Below are positions 10,130 to 23,204 of a DNA stretch of 64,000 nucleotides, piece by piece. Location of the stretch: the NCBI GenBank assembly GCA_003013855.2, contig ML058552.1, positions 3,639,501-3,703,500 of the forward strand, in the 5' to 3' direction. Made by a program: the position numbers and the translations under genes. The notes beneath the pieces were generated by a model. That model saw only the letters and a list, made by a program, of their open reading frames with translations, was not told the origin of the DNA and did not search any database. The stretch's first letter is position 1; each line of letters opens with the position of its first letter. The stretch is from Liriodendron chinense. Lineage: Eukaryota > Streptophyta > Magnoliopsida > Magnoliales > Magnoliaceae.

Positions 10130-11575
10130 ATAGACACCCCACCTCAGGCTGCTAAGCTAATTAAGATTGAATGATTAGGATGGATGATAATCCTTACCCT
10201 AACCTAAACCCTAATCCATATCCAAAACATAATTTAAGTCCTGATCTAAACCCAATACCCTACATTAAACCCAAAACCCTAATCTTAATCCTAAACCCTA
10301 GGAGCCACCCTTAGAAGAAAAAAAAAAAAAAAAACCAAGCAAAACTTCCCAACGGATCAACACAGTGGGTCGGCTCGATGAGTCAACTCACCGGGACAAC
10401 CCAATCTATCCACCTAGTTAAAACCTAACAAGTCAAGCCTAAGCCCAAGCCAAACTGAGGCCTGCAGTCTGGACAGAGGGTGAACTCTCCAGGCCCCAAG
10501 GATCCTCATATCTGTGGGGAACTCCCCACCAAAATTGGGGGAGAATCGTGAACTGGGTTGCAACTTAACCACCGCCAAATGCATTTCCTTTCTCCCATTT
10601 TTGACAGCTTGCACCTCTATATAACAGTTGTTGTTTTGCAAATTCTCAGTACAAGTGGAGGCCAAATTACCACTTTGTCCCTTGTATGGCCCATAATCAC
10701 CATCTTACCCCTCATGAGATGATGCCATGTGGTAATCTCAACACCTTCACATCCATTATTACCCTTAGAGTTGCCAATAATTACAAAAAAAGTATAAGCT
10801 TCGAAGGTTATAAATAGCCCCCATTCTCTCATTTCAAATAACAACAAGAAGAAGAGTAAACACCAAGAAAAGTCAATCCATCAACTCTTCTCCATAAGCC
10901 TCTCACAACCCATGCCTCCACCAAGGAGAGTGAAAGTGAGGAAGAGGGTCTAGCCTAGTCCAACCCTAGTCCTAGTCCCTTGAGCTAGGCAAGACCAAAT
11001 CAAGACTGCTCGATCTAATCCTTATGACAATACCGTTCATCCGACTGTTCAGTTTTCAAATAGCTTTATCCAATTCTTACATTAGCCTTATGCAACATCT
11101 ATTCCCTTCTCAACCCCCTTACTTATCTCATCCATAACATCACATACATAGCATTTTCTTTCATCTAGTCAACTCAAGTGTATGCTCAGGAGACTTGTCG
11201 AGTTTCTCGGATCTTGCCAATCAAAAACTTGAGTTGACTGATTACTTTGCTTGACAAGCGATTCAGGGCAGGTTCGCCGAACTTAAGACACTACTTTGCA
11301 TCGATGATGCATGAACATTGCATTCAACACACGCGACATTCATTAAAGCGAAAGAACCAGAACTAATCCTCAGAATTGGTTTAATCCTGTGAAGTAGAGA
11401 CTGTACATCTGTACGGGCAGAGTGGATACCTAACACCTTTCCTCTTTGTAACCATGGTCCTTACCTCGAATCTCAATCCTCAGATCAAAGAGTCACCTTA
11501 AGGCTAAGGATCTTCGAATTCTCTGTCTTAAGCATTTCTACAAGGTCCAGTTGACTGTAGATTTGAAATAATTGG
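10130..11575 (+). repeat. Tat-like gypsy LTR, nearly complete
   Basis: The likely start is near TATAGACACCCCACCTCAGG, as other Tat-group LTRs begin TGTRGACACCCC; the initial TG would be mutated. Telomere-like CCCTAA/AAACCCTAA repeats lie at about 10190-10305. A TATA box (TTATAAATAGCCCCC) lies at about 10808, consistent with plus-strand transcription. The end aligns with 9275-9636. Confidence 0.6.
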
Positions 11576-11579
11576 CTAG

Positions 11580-11690
11580 TGGTGACTCCAGTCTTCTATA
11601 AACCCTTTTAAGCACTCAGTAAGTGCAAAAGCCTCGAAAGAGGCAAACTCGCGTGGAAGCCCCTGATCCATCGAACCCCTTGAGGATCCA
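11580..11690 (+). mobile_element. Second PBS and leader start of a Tat-like element
   Basis: TGGTGACTCC at 11580-11589 matches the PBS position at 9637, and homology with 9647-9735 continues to about 11680 (GAAAGAGGCAA, then GGAAGCCC-GATCCA). Just after it, on the opposite strand, the Athila-like protease begins, so this is a breakpoint between two elements. Confidence 0.5.
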
Positions 11691-12098
11691 ACGTCCATAG
11701 TATCCAAAACGATAAAGTCTATCGGGTAGTAGAACTTGTCGATTTGGACCAGCACATCTTCGACCACCCCTTTCAATACTTTAATTAAGCGATTCACAAC
11801 TTGTAATTTTGTCTTGGTGGGTTTCAATTCACCAAGCCTAAAGTTGCTCATACACCAAGTAGGGTATCAAATTAACACTTGCCCCAAGATCGAGAAGCGC
11901 TTTATCGATCCAAAAGTTACTTATTATATAAGAGATTGTAGGACTTTCGGGATCCTTGTATTTAGGGTGAGTGTTTTGTTTGATGATCGCACTCACTTGT
12001 TTGGCAAAAAATTTCCTCTTATGCATGCTCAGCTTATGCTTTACCGCACATAAATCCCTAAAAAATTTAACATATGATAGGAATTTGTTTGACTGCAT
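11690..12098 (-). pseudogene. Athila-like retropepsin remnant
   Basis: The minus-strand frames 12098-11838 and 11851-11576 overlap and together give the protease domain. KALLDLGASVNLIPY carries a DLGAS active site (DxGAS in this group). LGELKPTKTKLQV and GVVEDVLVQIDKFYYPIDFI are the conserved downstream strands. The frame changes between the two pieces, so the protein is interrupted. Upstream residues (SYVKFFRDLC, KHKLSMHKR) match the linker before the protease in Athila polyproteins. Confidence 0.75.
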
Positions 12099-12599
12099 CC
12101 AAGAAGAGGATGTTGATTTTGACTTGTTGAAAAATCTTTAGGATGTTCTGATTTTCACTCGCCCGTTTGGATGAGAGAAGACGTTGGGGAAACGGAGCCA
12201 CAGACTTAAATTCATGCTCTAGTTCTTGGTCTTGTGGAGCATTGCTTGATTCAACATCGATTACCCTTAGAATTTCTTAGTTCCTCAACCTTCATAGGAA
12301 TTGTCTTATCAATTTCTTTTTCACTTCTTAAGGTGGTGATGGATTTAACATGTTTCACATGTTGGTTGAAGAATTGAAATTACTCAATTTAAATTGTCCC
12401 TTCGGGTTAGGCTGGGATTGGGCCGGGAAGGTCCCTTTCTCCTTAATGTTTAAATGTGTCTCAATTCTTACAACTGACATTTTCAATTCATTTATAGCCT
12501 GCATAGTGGACTGATTTATCTTATTTTATCCATATATGAATGCATTCAATGTATCCTCAAGGGTGCTCTTCGATGGGGGCACATGCGGTGTACTAATAA

Positions 12600-13936
12600 A
12601 TGGCCCTTAAGGATTAGTGTTGGCATTAGTCGTAGGTCTATTCCTCCAATTGAAATTCAGGTGATTCCACCAATCGGGAGTGTACATGTTGAAAATAGGT
12701 GCACTAAATAGGTGATGGTGGGTGTTTATGACATTTACTTGAGCTCGAAATATCTCTTGAAAGGCCGAGATTATTGGACAATCCTTAGTTAAGTGAGTAT
12801 TGCTCGCAAATACCACACACACTTTCCATGGCCTCACTGGTATTTACCATATTTACTTTCTTTAGCTCCATGGGCTCGACCTTCCTTACGAGACTCGCCA
12901 ATCTTACGTTAACATCGTCTTCCTTTTCCTACAAGTGTATTCCCTTCTCTCTTGGCATTGACTTAGGATTAATAGCTTGGTTAGAGGTGTCCTAAGATTT
13001 GGCATTTTCAATTAGCATATCGAAGTAATCCCAAGCTTCTTCGGGATCTTTGCTCATGAATTCACCATTGCACATCATCTCTACGAATTGGTGCATACTG
13101 GAGTTAAATCCATCATAGAAAAAGCTAATAACTAGCCACGTTTTGTAGCCATGATGTGGACAAGCGATAATTAAATCCTTGAACCGTTCCCAACACTGAA
13201 AGAATGTTTCATTCTCCTTTTGGGAGAAATTTATTATACCATGCCTCAGTGTGTTAGTTTTATGAAATGAGAAGAACTTTTTAAGGAACTACCAGGTCAT
13301 CTCAGTCCATGTCCTGATAAATATTGGCCTTAAGGAGTAGAGCCATGATCTGGCTCTCTCTTTTAGAGAAAAAGAAAATAGTTTTAATCTAATTATGTCT
13401 TTGGAGATGTTGTTAAAATGCAAGGTGGTAACTATCTTATCGAATTCTTTTAAATGTAGATATGGACTCTCTGAATCAAGTTCATTAAACTTCGGGAGTA
13501 ATTGGATAATTCCCGATTTAAAATTCATGTTTCCTGCATTAAGTGGGAAAATCATGCAGGAAGGTACGCTTGTTCTCGCCGATTGTAAATAATCATACAA
13601 ATTTCTAACCGGTGGAAGATAATGTGCCTCGTTCTCATCATGTACCATCCTCGCCGGCAATGTGTGATGCCTAGCATTCTCATCAAAATCCGGTTCATGT
13701 TCAACCACGTTCTTAGATGTTTCAAGAGTTCGTAGATATTTTCTAACTCGTTTGTGAATAAATGGCCATTTGACTAACCCTTCCTCACTTAAAAGTCTCA
13801 ATGTATGATCTCTTACCCACTTGGGCATGAACCACACCAAAATCCCTAGGGTAAAACCTAACCCTAGAAGCAAAATTAGAACCCTAAAGTAAAAATAAAA
13901 TCTTACAACAAAATGAAAACAATTAGAGGAGAGCAA
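12600..13936 (-). pseudogene. Athila-like gag remnant
   Basis: The longest open part is 13936-13289, with a usable start at the MPKWVRD methionine. It contains NLYDYLQSARTSVPSCM, FKSGIIQLLPKFNEL, SESPYLHLKEFDKI and LKLFSFSLKERARSWL, the conserved capsid region of Athila/Tat gag (retrotransposon gag family). The frame then decays through 13288-12840. In 12837-12607 a knuckle remnant reads C-VVFASNT-H-LTKD-C, with the second cysteine replaced by phenylalanine, followed by the PDWWNHLNFNWR motif. Gag binds and packages element RNA; this copy is broken. Confidence 0.8.
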
Positions 13937-14157
13937 TGAATGGTGTTACTAGTGGTGAGGAACCAACTTGGACAAAAATCCTACAAAACAGCAAACAATG
14001 TTAGTAAACTAGAATAAAAATTCTAGAAAACCCCTAATTGAAAATTCTGAAATCAAAACCCTAAGTTAGCAAAAGTTGAAAAAAAAAATCAGAAAACTTA
14101 ACCTAACTAAACTAAAACCCTTACTACTATATTTAGAACCGTTAACCTAAGCAATTC

Positions 14158-14174
14158 TCAATAACGACACCAAA
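14158..14174 (-). other. Athila-like primer-binding site
   Basis: The complement reads TTGGTGTCGTTATTGAG, resembling the TGGCGCCGTTGCCGGGG-type PBS of Athila elements (tRNA-Asp). Several differences are C-to-T or G-to-A, consistent with loss of methylated CpG. It lies five bases from the LTR edge at 14179. Confidence 0.6.
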
Positions 14175-14178
14175 AACT

Positions 14179-15504
14179 TGTTCATAACCCAAAATGTAGG
14201 ATTGCGATGTAGTAGTAACTTGGTGAGACCAAGATCGTCCTCAAGGATTAAACAAGGTAACAATTCCAAACACTATTAACTAGGACTAAATTAAACTAGG
14301 GTTGAATTGCACTTAAGATAATTTAGAAATACAAACTAGATTTTTAATGAAAAATTTGATGAATAGAAGCACTAGGGTTTCCAAAGATCCACTCATGATC
14401 ATCCACAATGTTAAGCTTATTAATTTAAGTAGATAACTCAATTAGAATTAGAGTCCTATCATATCCAATCGGATGATAGATTCAGTTAAATCATAATTTA
14501 CTAATCAACAAATATATGAACTTTAATAAGTCAGTTCTAGATAGAATATAGAGTACTTAACTTGTAAGATTACAAAGCATTCACCGTAATTACGATGAAT
14601 TTAAGAATTTCATAAATTAAAACTTTCATAAACCAAATTGATCAATCTCAGAAATAAAAAAATATTTCGTGTAACCATAATCATAAGAGAAAAGATTAAC
14701 CTAAAATTATCAACTTTATTCAAACCAAACTATGAAAATTTATCATTCAAATCTATAAGTACTTGAATTAAATAAATCTAAATATTAAGAATTGATTACA
14801 AGCTTCACCTTTTAGCCCTAGCTAAAAGGTTTAGCCAACTATGAACATGATTAAGTTAATCTCTCAAAAACAAAAATAAAAACTAAAAAACTTATAAATA
14901 AAAAAAAACTCGACATAGAACGGCTCTACCCTCAAGCTCCTCTCTCTCCTTTGCTTCTATATAGCTTGGGACGTGTAGAGCACTCCCTTAAATAACACAA
15001 ATTCGGCTGATTTTGGTTATTCTAGAAAAATCCATCAAAGTTCGTAAATTTGCACAAAATTGTGCAACCTCTGTGTTCGTTCTTCAATAAGCCGAGGATT
15101 TCTTCAGTGCACTGAAGGGGTCAGTCCAGTAAGATTCGATTCAATCGAGGATACTTTGGTACACTGAAGAAACCCTGGGGCCATTTTTTTAATTTTTAGA
15201 TTTTGATAGTCTGACCCTATGGTTTTGGATTTTTAGTTTTTTAATCTTTTCTGCTCTTTTAACTTGATTTCTTCGTCTCTCTACTTTTCTTCAAACATGA
15301 TTTGTTGATTTTCCTTCTTGAATTTTCCACATGCTTGATCATCATCTCTTGGACATTAAATCCTATAAATTGCTCCAAATTAACTCGATTTTTCAAATAT
15401 TTCCTGCGCATAGAAAACACTTCTAATTAAACCAAGCTAACACACTTATGCACAAGAATATGCTATGAAATTGGGAATAAATATGCAATATTTAGCACTC
15501 AACA
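14179..15504 (-). repeat. 5' LTR of the Athila-like element
   Basis: On the minus strand it starts TGTTGAGTGCTAAATATTGC at 15504 and ends GGGTTATGAACA at 14179, about 1.33 kb, with TG and CA termini. The start motif is characteristic of Athila LTRs. It is A/T-rich and has no open frames of note. Confidence 0.75.
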
Positions 15505-15695
15505 ACAGTCATTATTTAAGAGTACATCTTTCATGGCATCCCACAAGTCTAATAATGCCTTGAGCACTGCTTGAATCTTTTGCTCAACAATGAATGACCG
15601 CACTTGTTCCACCAGATAAAAGATTGTTTGAGTGATCTTAATTAGGTGGTAGAGGAATTTTGTTGGGTCCTTGACATACACATGTAATAGATTAC
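15505..15695. other. Short unassigned stretch with a 60-residue open frame
   Basis: A minus-strand open frame (15681-15499) begins MYVKDPTKFLYHLIKI and looks like helical protein sequence, but I recognise no family, and it runs into the Athila LTR edge. It may be a captured or degraded gene fragment. Confidence 0.25.
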
Positions 15696-18600
15696 TGTAA
15701 TGCCCCTAAATTTCATACATTAGCGGGTCGCATAAATTCTGATTTTTTAGTGCATTTAACAAGTTAAATATTTGATTTTGTCTTCAATAAACAAAACAAA
15801 TTGGTGGGCTAAGTAGTAGAAACCTTCCTTGGTATAAAATAGGTTGAAGGATCGATTCATGCCCCATTCAAATTTAAATTTAAATTTTGAATGAGAGAAA
15901 TGGGATATTACAATTGTAACTTCTCTTTATCTCTAACCTCTCTCCTTAAAAAGGATGAGATGACAACTCCTTTTAAAACTCTCTCAGCCTCCATCAATAG
16001 AAAAACCCTAAAGAAAAGAGGGAGGGAGAAAACCTTGGAGAAAAGCTCAGATTTGGTAGGTTTACATGCTTTTTTTTTTTTAAAAAAATTAAAAGTATTT
16101 TCACTTGATCTATGCAATGAATGGGTTGCATTGCTCTGTTCGGCGTTTTCACTAAAGAGATCGTATTCTCTGCACAATTGCCTTCAGCTTTTGGTGTAAG
16201 GAGTTGTCTGGGACTACCTGAGCATGTGGGATCAGATTCACATGGACCATCTGATTTATGGGGTCAAACTATGTTGGGACCTCGAATTTCATATTAATTC
16301 GACCATTAGATGGGCCACACCGATTAGAAGGAATCCTAAATGATAAGTCTTATATTGTATACTGTGTCGGGTCATTGGATGTGTGAGATCTAATCTAGAT
16401 GGTCTATATGATTTTTAGAACCAAACTACATTGGGATCCTGAATATTAGATCGATCTGACCATTTGGTGGACCGCACTGATCAAACGACAATTTTTATCA
16501 AATCATGTAAATTGAAGGATGTAGACCATGGAGGTTTTCGATTGAGCTAATGTAACACCCCGAAAAAAAAATCGAGTATTTGGGTACACCCGATTTGACG
16601 AGTGCTACTTAATAAAATGCTTATTTAGGAATGTCACATGTGAGAAAAGCACCCACGTGTGTCCTCAATCAGTTTTACATTCATTCCATACTCAGATAAT
16701 CAGAGTAGTGCATTTCAACTAGCGGATCAAAGCAAGACGGAGATAACTAAATTCAGAAATAAAGGCTAACACCTAAAATGGTACAGTTCAATCGCAGTGT
16801 AAGCCCATATGAGAATTATACGAATCGCAATAAATGAAAAAGGAAGGAAAGTACACTACCAAATGGACGATGCTAAAAGCTACAAGAGCGCTCTGAATGC
16901 ACCACCATCCGGTTCTATACCGGAATCATCTGCATATGTCAAATGGAAGGCGTTAAACGCCAACATAGTGAAGAAATATCCCTAAGATTATGCTCAGGAT
17001 ATTTTAGATATGAGCAAGTTTACATTAAATGTATATATATCTATATGTATTAATCATAAGCTGGTTATTTCTAACGCACAAATGCTAAGCAAATTACACA
17101 TGTTATGCACGTAAGAAAGCATAAACAATGAAGAAACAAAACAATACATTTTCTAAACGAGTTGATTAAATGCATGTATGTTATGATTTCGCACACAATG
17201 CATGTCCCGGGCAAGCCCTGGCCCGACCAACTGGTATCAGAATCCACAGTCCACCTGTCTAGCAGGTCGTAAGTCGTGACTGAGTACACAGCCCGGATGA
17301 CACAGAGAAATGACATGAGGTGCTCAAGGTAGCGATGGCGCCACATCAAGCAACCAGGCTACACGAGTCCCCCTCAAATGCAATATCATGTATGCATGAT
17401 TAATTAAAGTATTTATTAGTCCAATTCATTCAGCAAATTGGTGAAGCCAGAATACCAACATCGTATCGTAAAGTCTAACTGGGATTATCTGGCTCCCTGC
17501 GATGCGTCACCAATCATCGCCAGTAACCCCTCGATCAAAGGTTGAGTTATCCTACCATGAAAGCTTGATTCGACCGTGACTCGTCAGCCACGCCCAAATC
17601 AAAGCAAAAGGGCTCCTCACCCACATATCAAATACAGTTAATCAATTCAGAGGTGTGGGCTAGTCAATTAAAACTAAACCAATACATGCCCGAGTTGTTC
17701 GAACAGTGCACAGGCACGCTAACATCGGCCAAGGTCACATTTGTCACAAGGGCTATTCGAACAACGGTCTGTCACCTCTGTCAATGCTCACTGGTCACTA
17801 CGGGGAGGCTCATCACCCCAGCGTAGGCCGACAGCTCAGACACGGCGTCCCATACTACCATGCCTGGCTCATGAGACTTGGAGATCGTATCGCAATACGG
17901 TTTTAAATGGACTATGCATTGGTAATGTCGGTATTCTAAATTCAATAGAGTGTGATTCAATCAATCAAACATAATAATGGTTAACTCTGAATGGACCCTA
18001 TTTAGTCGACCTAAGTGGACCGCGACAAACCGATAATGGTCCCTATCTGTCAATCGTGTTCCATCTAGTTGATTGAATAGGCTCGTAACTGCTAATCGAA
18101 TGATAGGTAGTACATTAGTTAAACGGTTGTCAGAGCTTAATCCAGACAGCCATAACTTTACTACAACAGAGCACATCAATAGCACAAATATAGAAAACAT
18201 TATCACCCAATTTATTAAAGCACCTGGCCCGACCGACTAGCCCGACCAATCCAAAGGATTCGGATGACATAGCCCGGATGACACAGGGCGTTACAAACCA
18301 ACAAAAGCACAAATGAAATATAATATCATGTTTCTCATATCACTCAAGCAATTCATTAAGCATGTTTTCACCCAACTATAACCGAGGCATTTCATCAAGC
18401 ATGTTATCATCTAAAATAACAATATAGGCATTTCATCAAACATATTATATGCACATCACTAATTTACAATAAATTATAATTCAAACAATTTTAACATTTA
18501 TAAAATAAATAAAATTCAATATAATTAAACAATCATCCATTAACAATTCTTGAGAAAAGCTTGGGGTTAGATCTTCACCTTATATTCAAAATTTCATGTT

Positions 18601-21600
18601 TTGGAGGCGGCCCGAACGCCGAAAATTGGAGAAAACCTCAAACACCTACATAGAAGTTCAAACCTACCATTAATAATTTGGATTTAGTCTTAATTAAATG
18701 TTAAACAATTAATTAGGTTTAACTTATTTTAATTAGATGACATCTCAACCCGATTCAACAAATCGAGTCCCGAAATCGGCGCATCATCGAAATCTTAACA
18801 GAGCCTAGCTTGATAACGGCTCTCGCAAGATCATGAACTGCCCTAAACGACAGTTGAGATCCAAATCCCTAACACCCATAAACCCTAACGATAGGGTTTA
18901 CGAAATTAGAAGAGCATAGAGGGTTTTCTAACCTTAACAGGTTCAAAACACAAGAAATTTGAGAGAAATCACAAAATCCTAAATCAATTAGAAGAAAAAA
19001 ATGTAAGATTCACAAAATCTAACCCTAGGTAGCTTAATCGGAAGGCATGAAGCATTTCTTACCTCCGATCGTCGACAGAAGGGATTCGGCAGAAGAAAGT
19101 GCTTCGATTGAAGGGAATCGGTAAGGAACACCAATCCATCCCTCACACTTTCACTCTTTCTCTTCTCCTCCTCCTATTTTTCTTTTTCTTTTTCTCTCCT
19201 TCTCCCTTAGGCAATTTCGGATTTGGGGAGAAAGCCCCAAATGAATCCTATTTATAGTACAGAAATTGGTGAAAATGGCCCTAATGGCTAAACATTTTGT
19301 ATTATGACCCTATAGGAGGTTGTTTTCCATTATTGGGGCCCACCGGGAGGTGTATGGGATGATCTAGGCCATGGGATAGGTGAACATAGTGATGATTTAT
19401 CTATGGACAAGGTTTTCCGCATTTCGGATGCGACGATCGACGGTTATGATACATTGTTCATTTAACGGTCACCGATCATCGATCGGGTCCTCGGCTTTAG
19501 GGTTAGCTGCAAGCAAATGTTTAAGACTAGAATCCTTAATTTTGTTGGAATCTAGTGGCTCGAAATCCATAACTTCACGTAAGTCCAAGTGGACAAAATT
19601 AACTTAAATTCTGGAAAATTCAGCACACAAGTACGCATCACCTGGACAATATTTTTGGAACTTTATAACTAATTAATTATTTTTATAATTTTTATATTGA
19701 TTCCTTATCATGTGTACTTTCGTCCTACAAAATTTTAGTCCATTCCGATGTTTATAAAAAATTAATAAAATTCTAGAAGTATACGCTATTGGAAAACCAC
19801 TAATTTTCCGAACAGTTTCTAAATATTTCTAAATAAAAACTATTTATAATATTTATTTTATTTTTTATATATTTTTATATAAAATTGGACTCGTCAAGCT
19901 TCAATATGGCTTTTGAATCACATCAATCGGAGTTATAACGAAGGAGATATCATTTTTTAAAGTTGACTAAAAATGCAGGATCAGAACTGCGAAATCCGGT
20001 CAACCTGGGTCCAAATCCGGTCAACCGGTTTGGGGAATCCGGTCAGCCGGCTGGGGCATCCGGTTGACCGGTTGCTGCTGTCCTAGTTTCTTCTAAAACC
20101 TCAAAATTTTCTATTTTACATCATTTATTCATTTTTTGCTTCACTCCATTCGCCATCTACCTTGTTTTTGAACGATCCACGACCCACAGGGGCCCAACCT
20201 TCTCGATTGGGGCATCCAAACATCAAATTTACCACTTTTAGAGTCATGAATCCTCAAGTCATTCATCTCCTAAACTTTCATTCCTCTACGTTACTTTCCC
20301 TTTCTTCATTCCACCTACCGAAGTGATCTTACCTTACGTATCCAAACGTCCGTAGACTCAAGTCCCCTCACCAAGGTACCTAAAGTTCAAGTTGCTACAT
20401 TCAAAATCAATTAGAACTAGGGAGTTTGATCCTAAGGTTCCAATTTCTAAATTTAAGGCCACTCATTTTGGTCCCAACACGTGCGAATACACGCACGGAC
20501 ATGCATTCAAATCGAGAAATTAAAGATAATGCCCAAGCACATCTAATTTCTAAATTGGAGAAAATCCAGGGCGTTACAGCTAATCATTAGACCTCTTTAC
20601 TAATCAATCATGGCAAGGCCAATGGTTGGTTTGGATCTAACCGGCATGTACAATTGGACTCTGAAAATGAGATTTAGGAAAAATTCCCAAATTTTCGATT
20701 AGGTTCGTCAAAATCGATCCAAGTCTAGAGACTTTTCAATTCGAATTGAATCGATCAACAACACTAGATTGAGTCCAGAGACTGTTGGTCGAAATTCGAT
20801 AGTTTTTCGATTCAATCGACAGATCGTCGATTCGATCGACAATGCAATCAATCCGATCGACAGACAATTGAACATATCTCTTTGATTCCGAAACTGGAAA
20901 TCTGGATTGAGGAACATATTATAGTTATAGAATCAAATAAATTATGCATGTCCAGACCATTTAAATATCTTTGGATAGTAGTGTTCACTTTGATTTGATC
21001 AAATGGGTCCCACAATAGGTTGTGGTGATCACAAACCCAGTGTTAAGGGTTGGATCTAAATGAATCTACTTTGGACAATGTGTAATCCTTCGTGTGGACT
21101 CCAATTTAGAACCTAATCAATTAGAGGTGAGCCCCTTTGTATGAATTAATATAAACAACAAAATGATTTTTACTTGCATATTGTATTAGGATTTTAGATT
21201 CGTTTTAATTTGTTTAACATAGTGGGATCTACATCTCCAAGTTACAGGTGAGTGATCCTAACAAGTTTCATCTCCATTATAATTAAAATAGCTTTGATGT
21301 ATCTTATATATTCGATTTAAGGTTTTGAGTTACTGTTTGTTTGTTTAGTTAATTGGAAACTACCCGATCTAATGTTTGTTAAACACCTGATTTGATTAGT
21401 TTCCTTTGAGAGCTATCTTTTTTTATTGATTTCATTTACATATAATTTGTGTTGCCTTTATTTTGGAGTATCAAATTCATAAAAGTGATGAATTTTCTTA
21501 CAAATGTGTAATTATGATCGAACATTAATTTCTTGCATGCACACTATGTGCCTAGTCTATCTTGGGGGATCTATTTAAATGAGTTTATCCTTGTGAGCCT

Positions 21601-22500
21601 TTCTACCAGATGCAGGCCACACCCATGCCCACCATATTGATGAAAGCCTGCTCAAGTGGCGGATGTGAGCCTTGCCCATGCCTACCAAACTGGTAGAAGC
21701 CTGCCCAAGCAACAGATGCGGGTTGACGGTATTCCAACTCAAGCAAGTGGATGGTTATCCCACTCGATGCATTCATTCATTTCATTCGTTGTACGCATTT
21801 ATACGACATTAATGCATTCATCCATTTTATGCATTTACATGACCTTAATGGTTATTTTGTGAATCTCATATTTGTTGTGCTATTTTAATTTTAATGTATA
21901 CAAACCATGCTAGGAATTCTCACTAGACTTGGCCAGCTTACACTCTATTGAAGAAAAATCGTACATATGTAGTCGAGGTAGTACTGTTGGCCCAAGAGCA
22001 TGAGAATGTGGCCGAGTCAGAGAATGACCCACGAGACACGTGGTCTTATTTGACAGAAGAAGAAATCATTGTATTAAACTAAATACAAATGACTGATTTT
22101 AGTTATTTAGTATTCTTTGGATCATTTCTTGTCTAGTTACTTGTCAATTAGAGATTAAGGCGTTGATTTCATTTTCTGATTATGGATGTTGGGCATGAAG
22201 ATTGCAATCATTTGATTTGATTCTTAATGATTATATGTGAATAAGATCCCAAATGGGTGAGTTCGTGGATGCTTTATTGATGTTTGAATTGAATGGATGT
22301 TAGTTGTGATATAGTGTGTGTGAATGATGATAGATGGAACTTAGAATCCACATTTATAATATTAGATTGATGCCTCAGTGTAGACGCACTAATTGAATAA
22401 GTACACTTGGTGTACAAGTCACGATGCAGAATTTGGATTCGAGATGCGTGCTCGGTACTCAGATTTCGAGTCATGATAATTACAGATAATACAATCAAAT
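15696..22500 (+). repeat. Decayed LTR-like repeat split by a 4-kb solo LTR
   Basis: The left part (15696-16545) starts TGTAATGCCCCTAAATTTC, a common gypsy LTR start, and has a TATA box (GGTATAAAATAGG) at about 15831, giving a plus orientation. The right part (from 20584) continues with repetitive text such as CTGCCCAAGC and tandem CATTCATTCATT. The right end is not clear; 22500 is an estimate. No coding sequence is recognised in either part. Confidence 0.4.
16551..20578 (-). mobile_element. Solo LTR, 4.0 kb, Tekay/Del-like gypsy
   Basis: Ends are TGTAACACCCCGAAA on the left and CAGGGCGTTACA on the right, flanked by exact GCTAA duplications (16546-16550 and 20579-20583). Read on the minus strand it starts TGTAACGCCCTGG and ends GGGGTGTTACA, the usual form for long chromovirus LTRs. 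A minus-strand TATA box (CTATAAATAG) lies at 19248-19257, followed by a purine-rich leader. Its middle is homologous to 54111-56952 (CATCGCCAGTAACCCCTCGA, CAGCGTAGGCCGACAGCTC). No internal retrotransposon sequence adjoins it, so it is a solo LTR. Confidence 0.8.
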
Positions 22501-23204
22501 CAAGGGACCCATCGCATGATATCCAGCATGTAACAACATTAGATTTCTAGAATGTAACAATAAATGAATGATGGACATCATACTTGCATGCGATGTGCAC
22601 AATGAAGATATCTATGGTATAAACTTATTGATGCCAATGTCCTAAACCAAGGAGTCTCTATGGATCCAAGCAGTCAGTATACTTTACCTAATTATCCACC
22701 ATATGTACAGGCTTAAATAAGTGCACCAATATAATGTTCACCATTTAAAGTGGGGTCCACAATTTAGACAGTTTATAAGTTGGTATATATCATCCACCAT
22801 GTTCTACTAAATTATCAGTGTTCTTGTTAACTAATATATGGACTGTATAGCTTATAGTGCTAATACCTATGTACAATCTGGTATGCACAGCGTGGACCAG
22901 GCAAGTCAATCCATTCATCATTGGCCCTGGCTTGAATGCTGGGCCTAGATGTCAAACCTAGCTCAACCCTCGAGCCAAGTTTAGTGGCGCCAGGCCTTTT
23001 TGCCGGGCACCAACATTCCGCTGGAAAAAAAGGGCTAGTGAATGAATTCCCCACCGAGTCACCGACCGACCCTTTGAGGGGGAAAGAATAAAATAATAAA
23101 AAAAAAAATCCCCACCTACCAACGGGAAAGGAGTGGATGCTCTGCCTCCTTTGGTGGATCATAAGTTGGGGCGCTCCTGAGGGGCATGAAAACGGTCCTC
23201 AATA
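22500..23204. other. Upstream flank of the host gene, no gene seen
   Basis: The sequence is mixed, with GGGGTCCACAATTTAGACAG-type motifs common to other repeats here. A minus-strand open frame at 22860-23162 is low-complexity and unrecognised. This is the distal upstream region of the NAD kinase gene. Confidence 0.4.

Larger units (their letters stand above)
11690..15504 (-). mobile_element. Athila-like Ty3-gypsy element, 5' portion only
   Basis: On the minus strand the order is LTR (15504 to 14179), primer-binding site, gag, zinc-knuckle region and protease, ending at about 11690. Reverse transcriptase, integrase and the second LTR are not found; the left edge abuts the oppositely oriented Tat-like module. 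Family assignment rests on the gag motif PDWWNHLNFNW-like (Athila: N-P-G-W-R-N-H-P-N-F), the DLGAS protease, the LTR start TGTTGAGTGCTAAATATTGC and the Asp-type PBS. Confidence 0.75.

Noticed and set aside
15499..15681. Minus-strand 60-residue open frame starting MYVKDPTKF
   Set aside because: Protein-like, but no family recognised; too short and overlapping an LTR edge to call a gene.
16551..20578. Interpretation as a TIR DNA transposon because of TGTAAC/GTTACA ends
   Set aside because: The 5-bp flanking duplication, TATA box and chromovirus-type LTR termini fit a solo LTR better; the palindromic ends are typical of that LTR group.
22860..23162. Minus-strand 100-residue open frame upstream of the gene
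   Set aside because: Low-complexity, no recognised domain, and it lies in repeat-like sequence.
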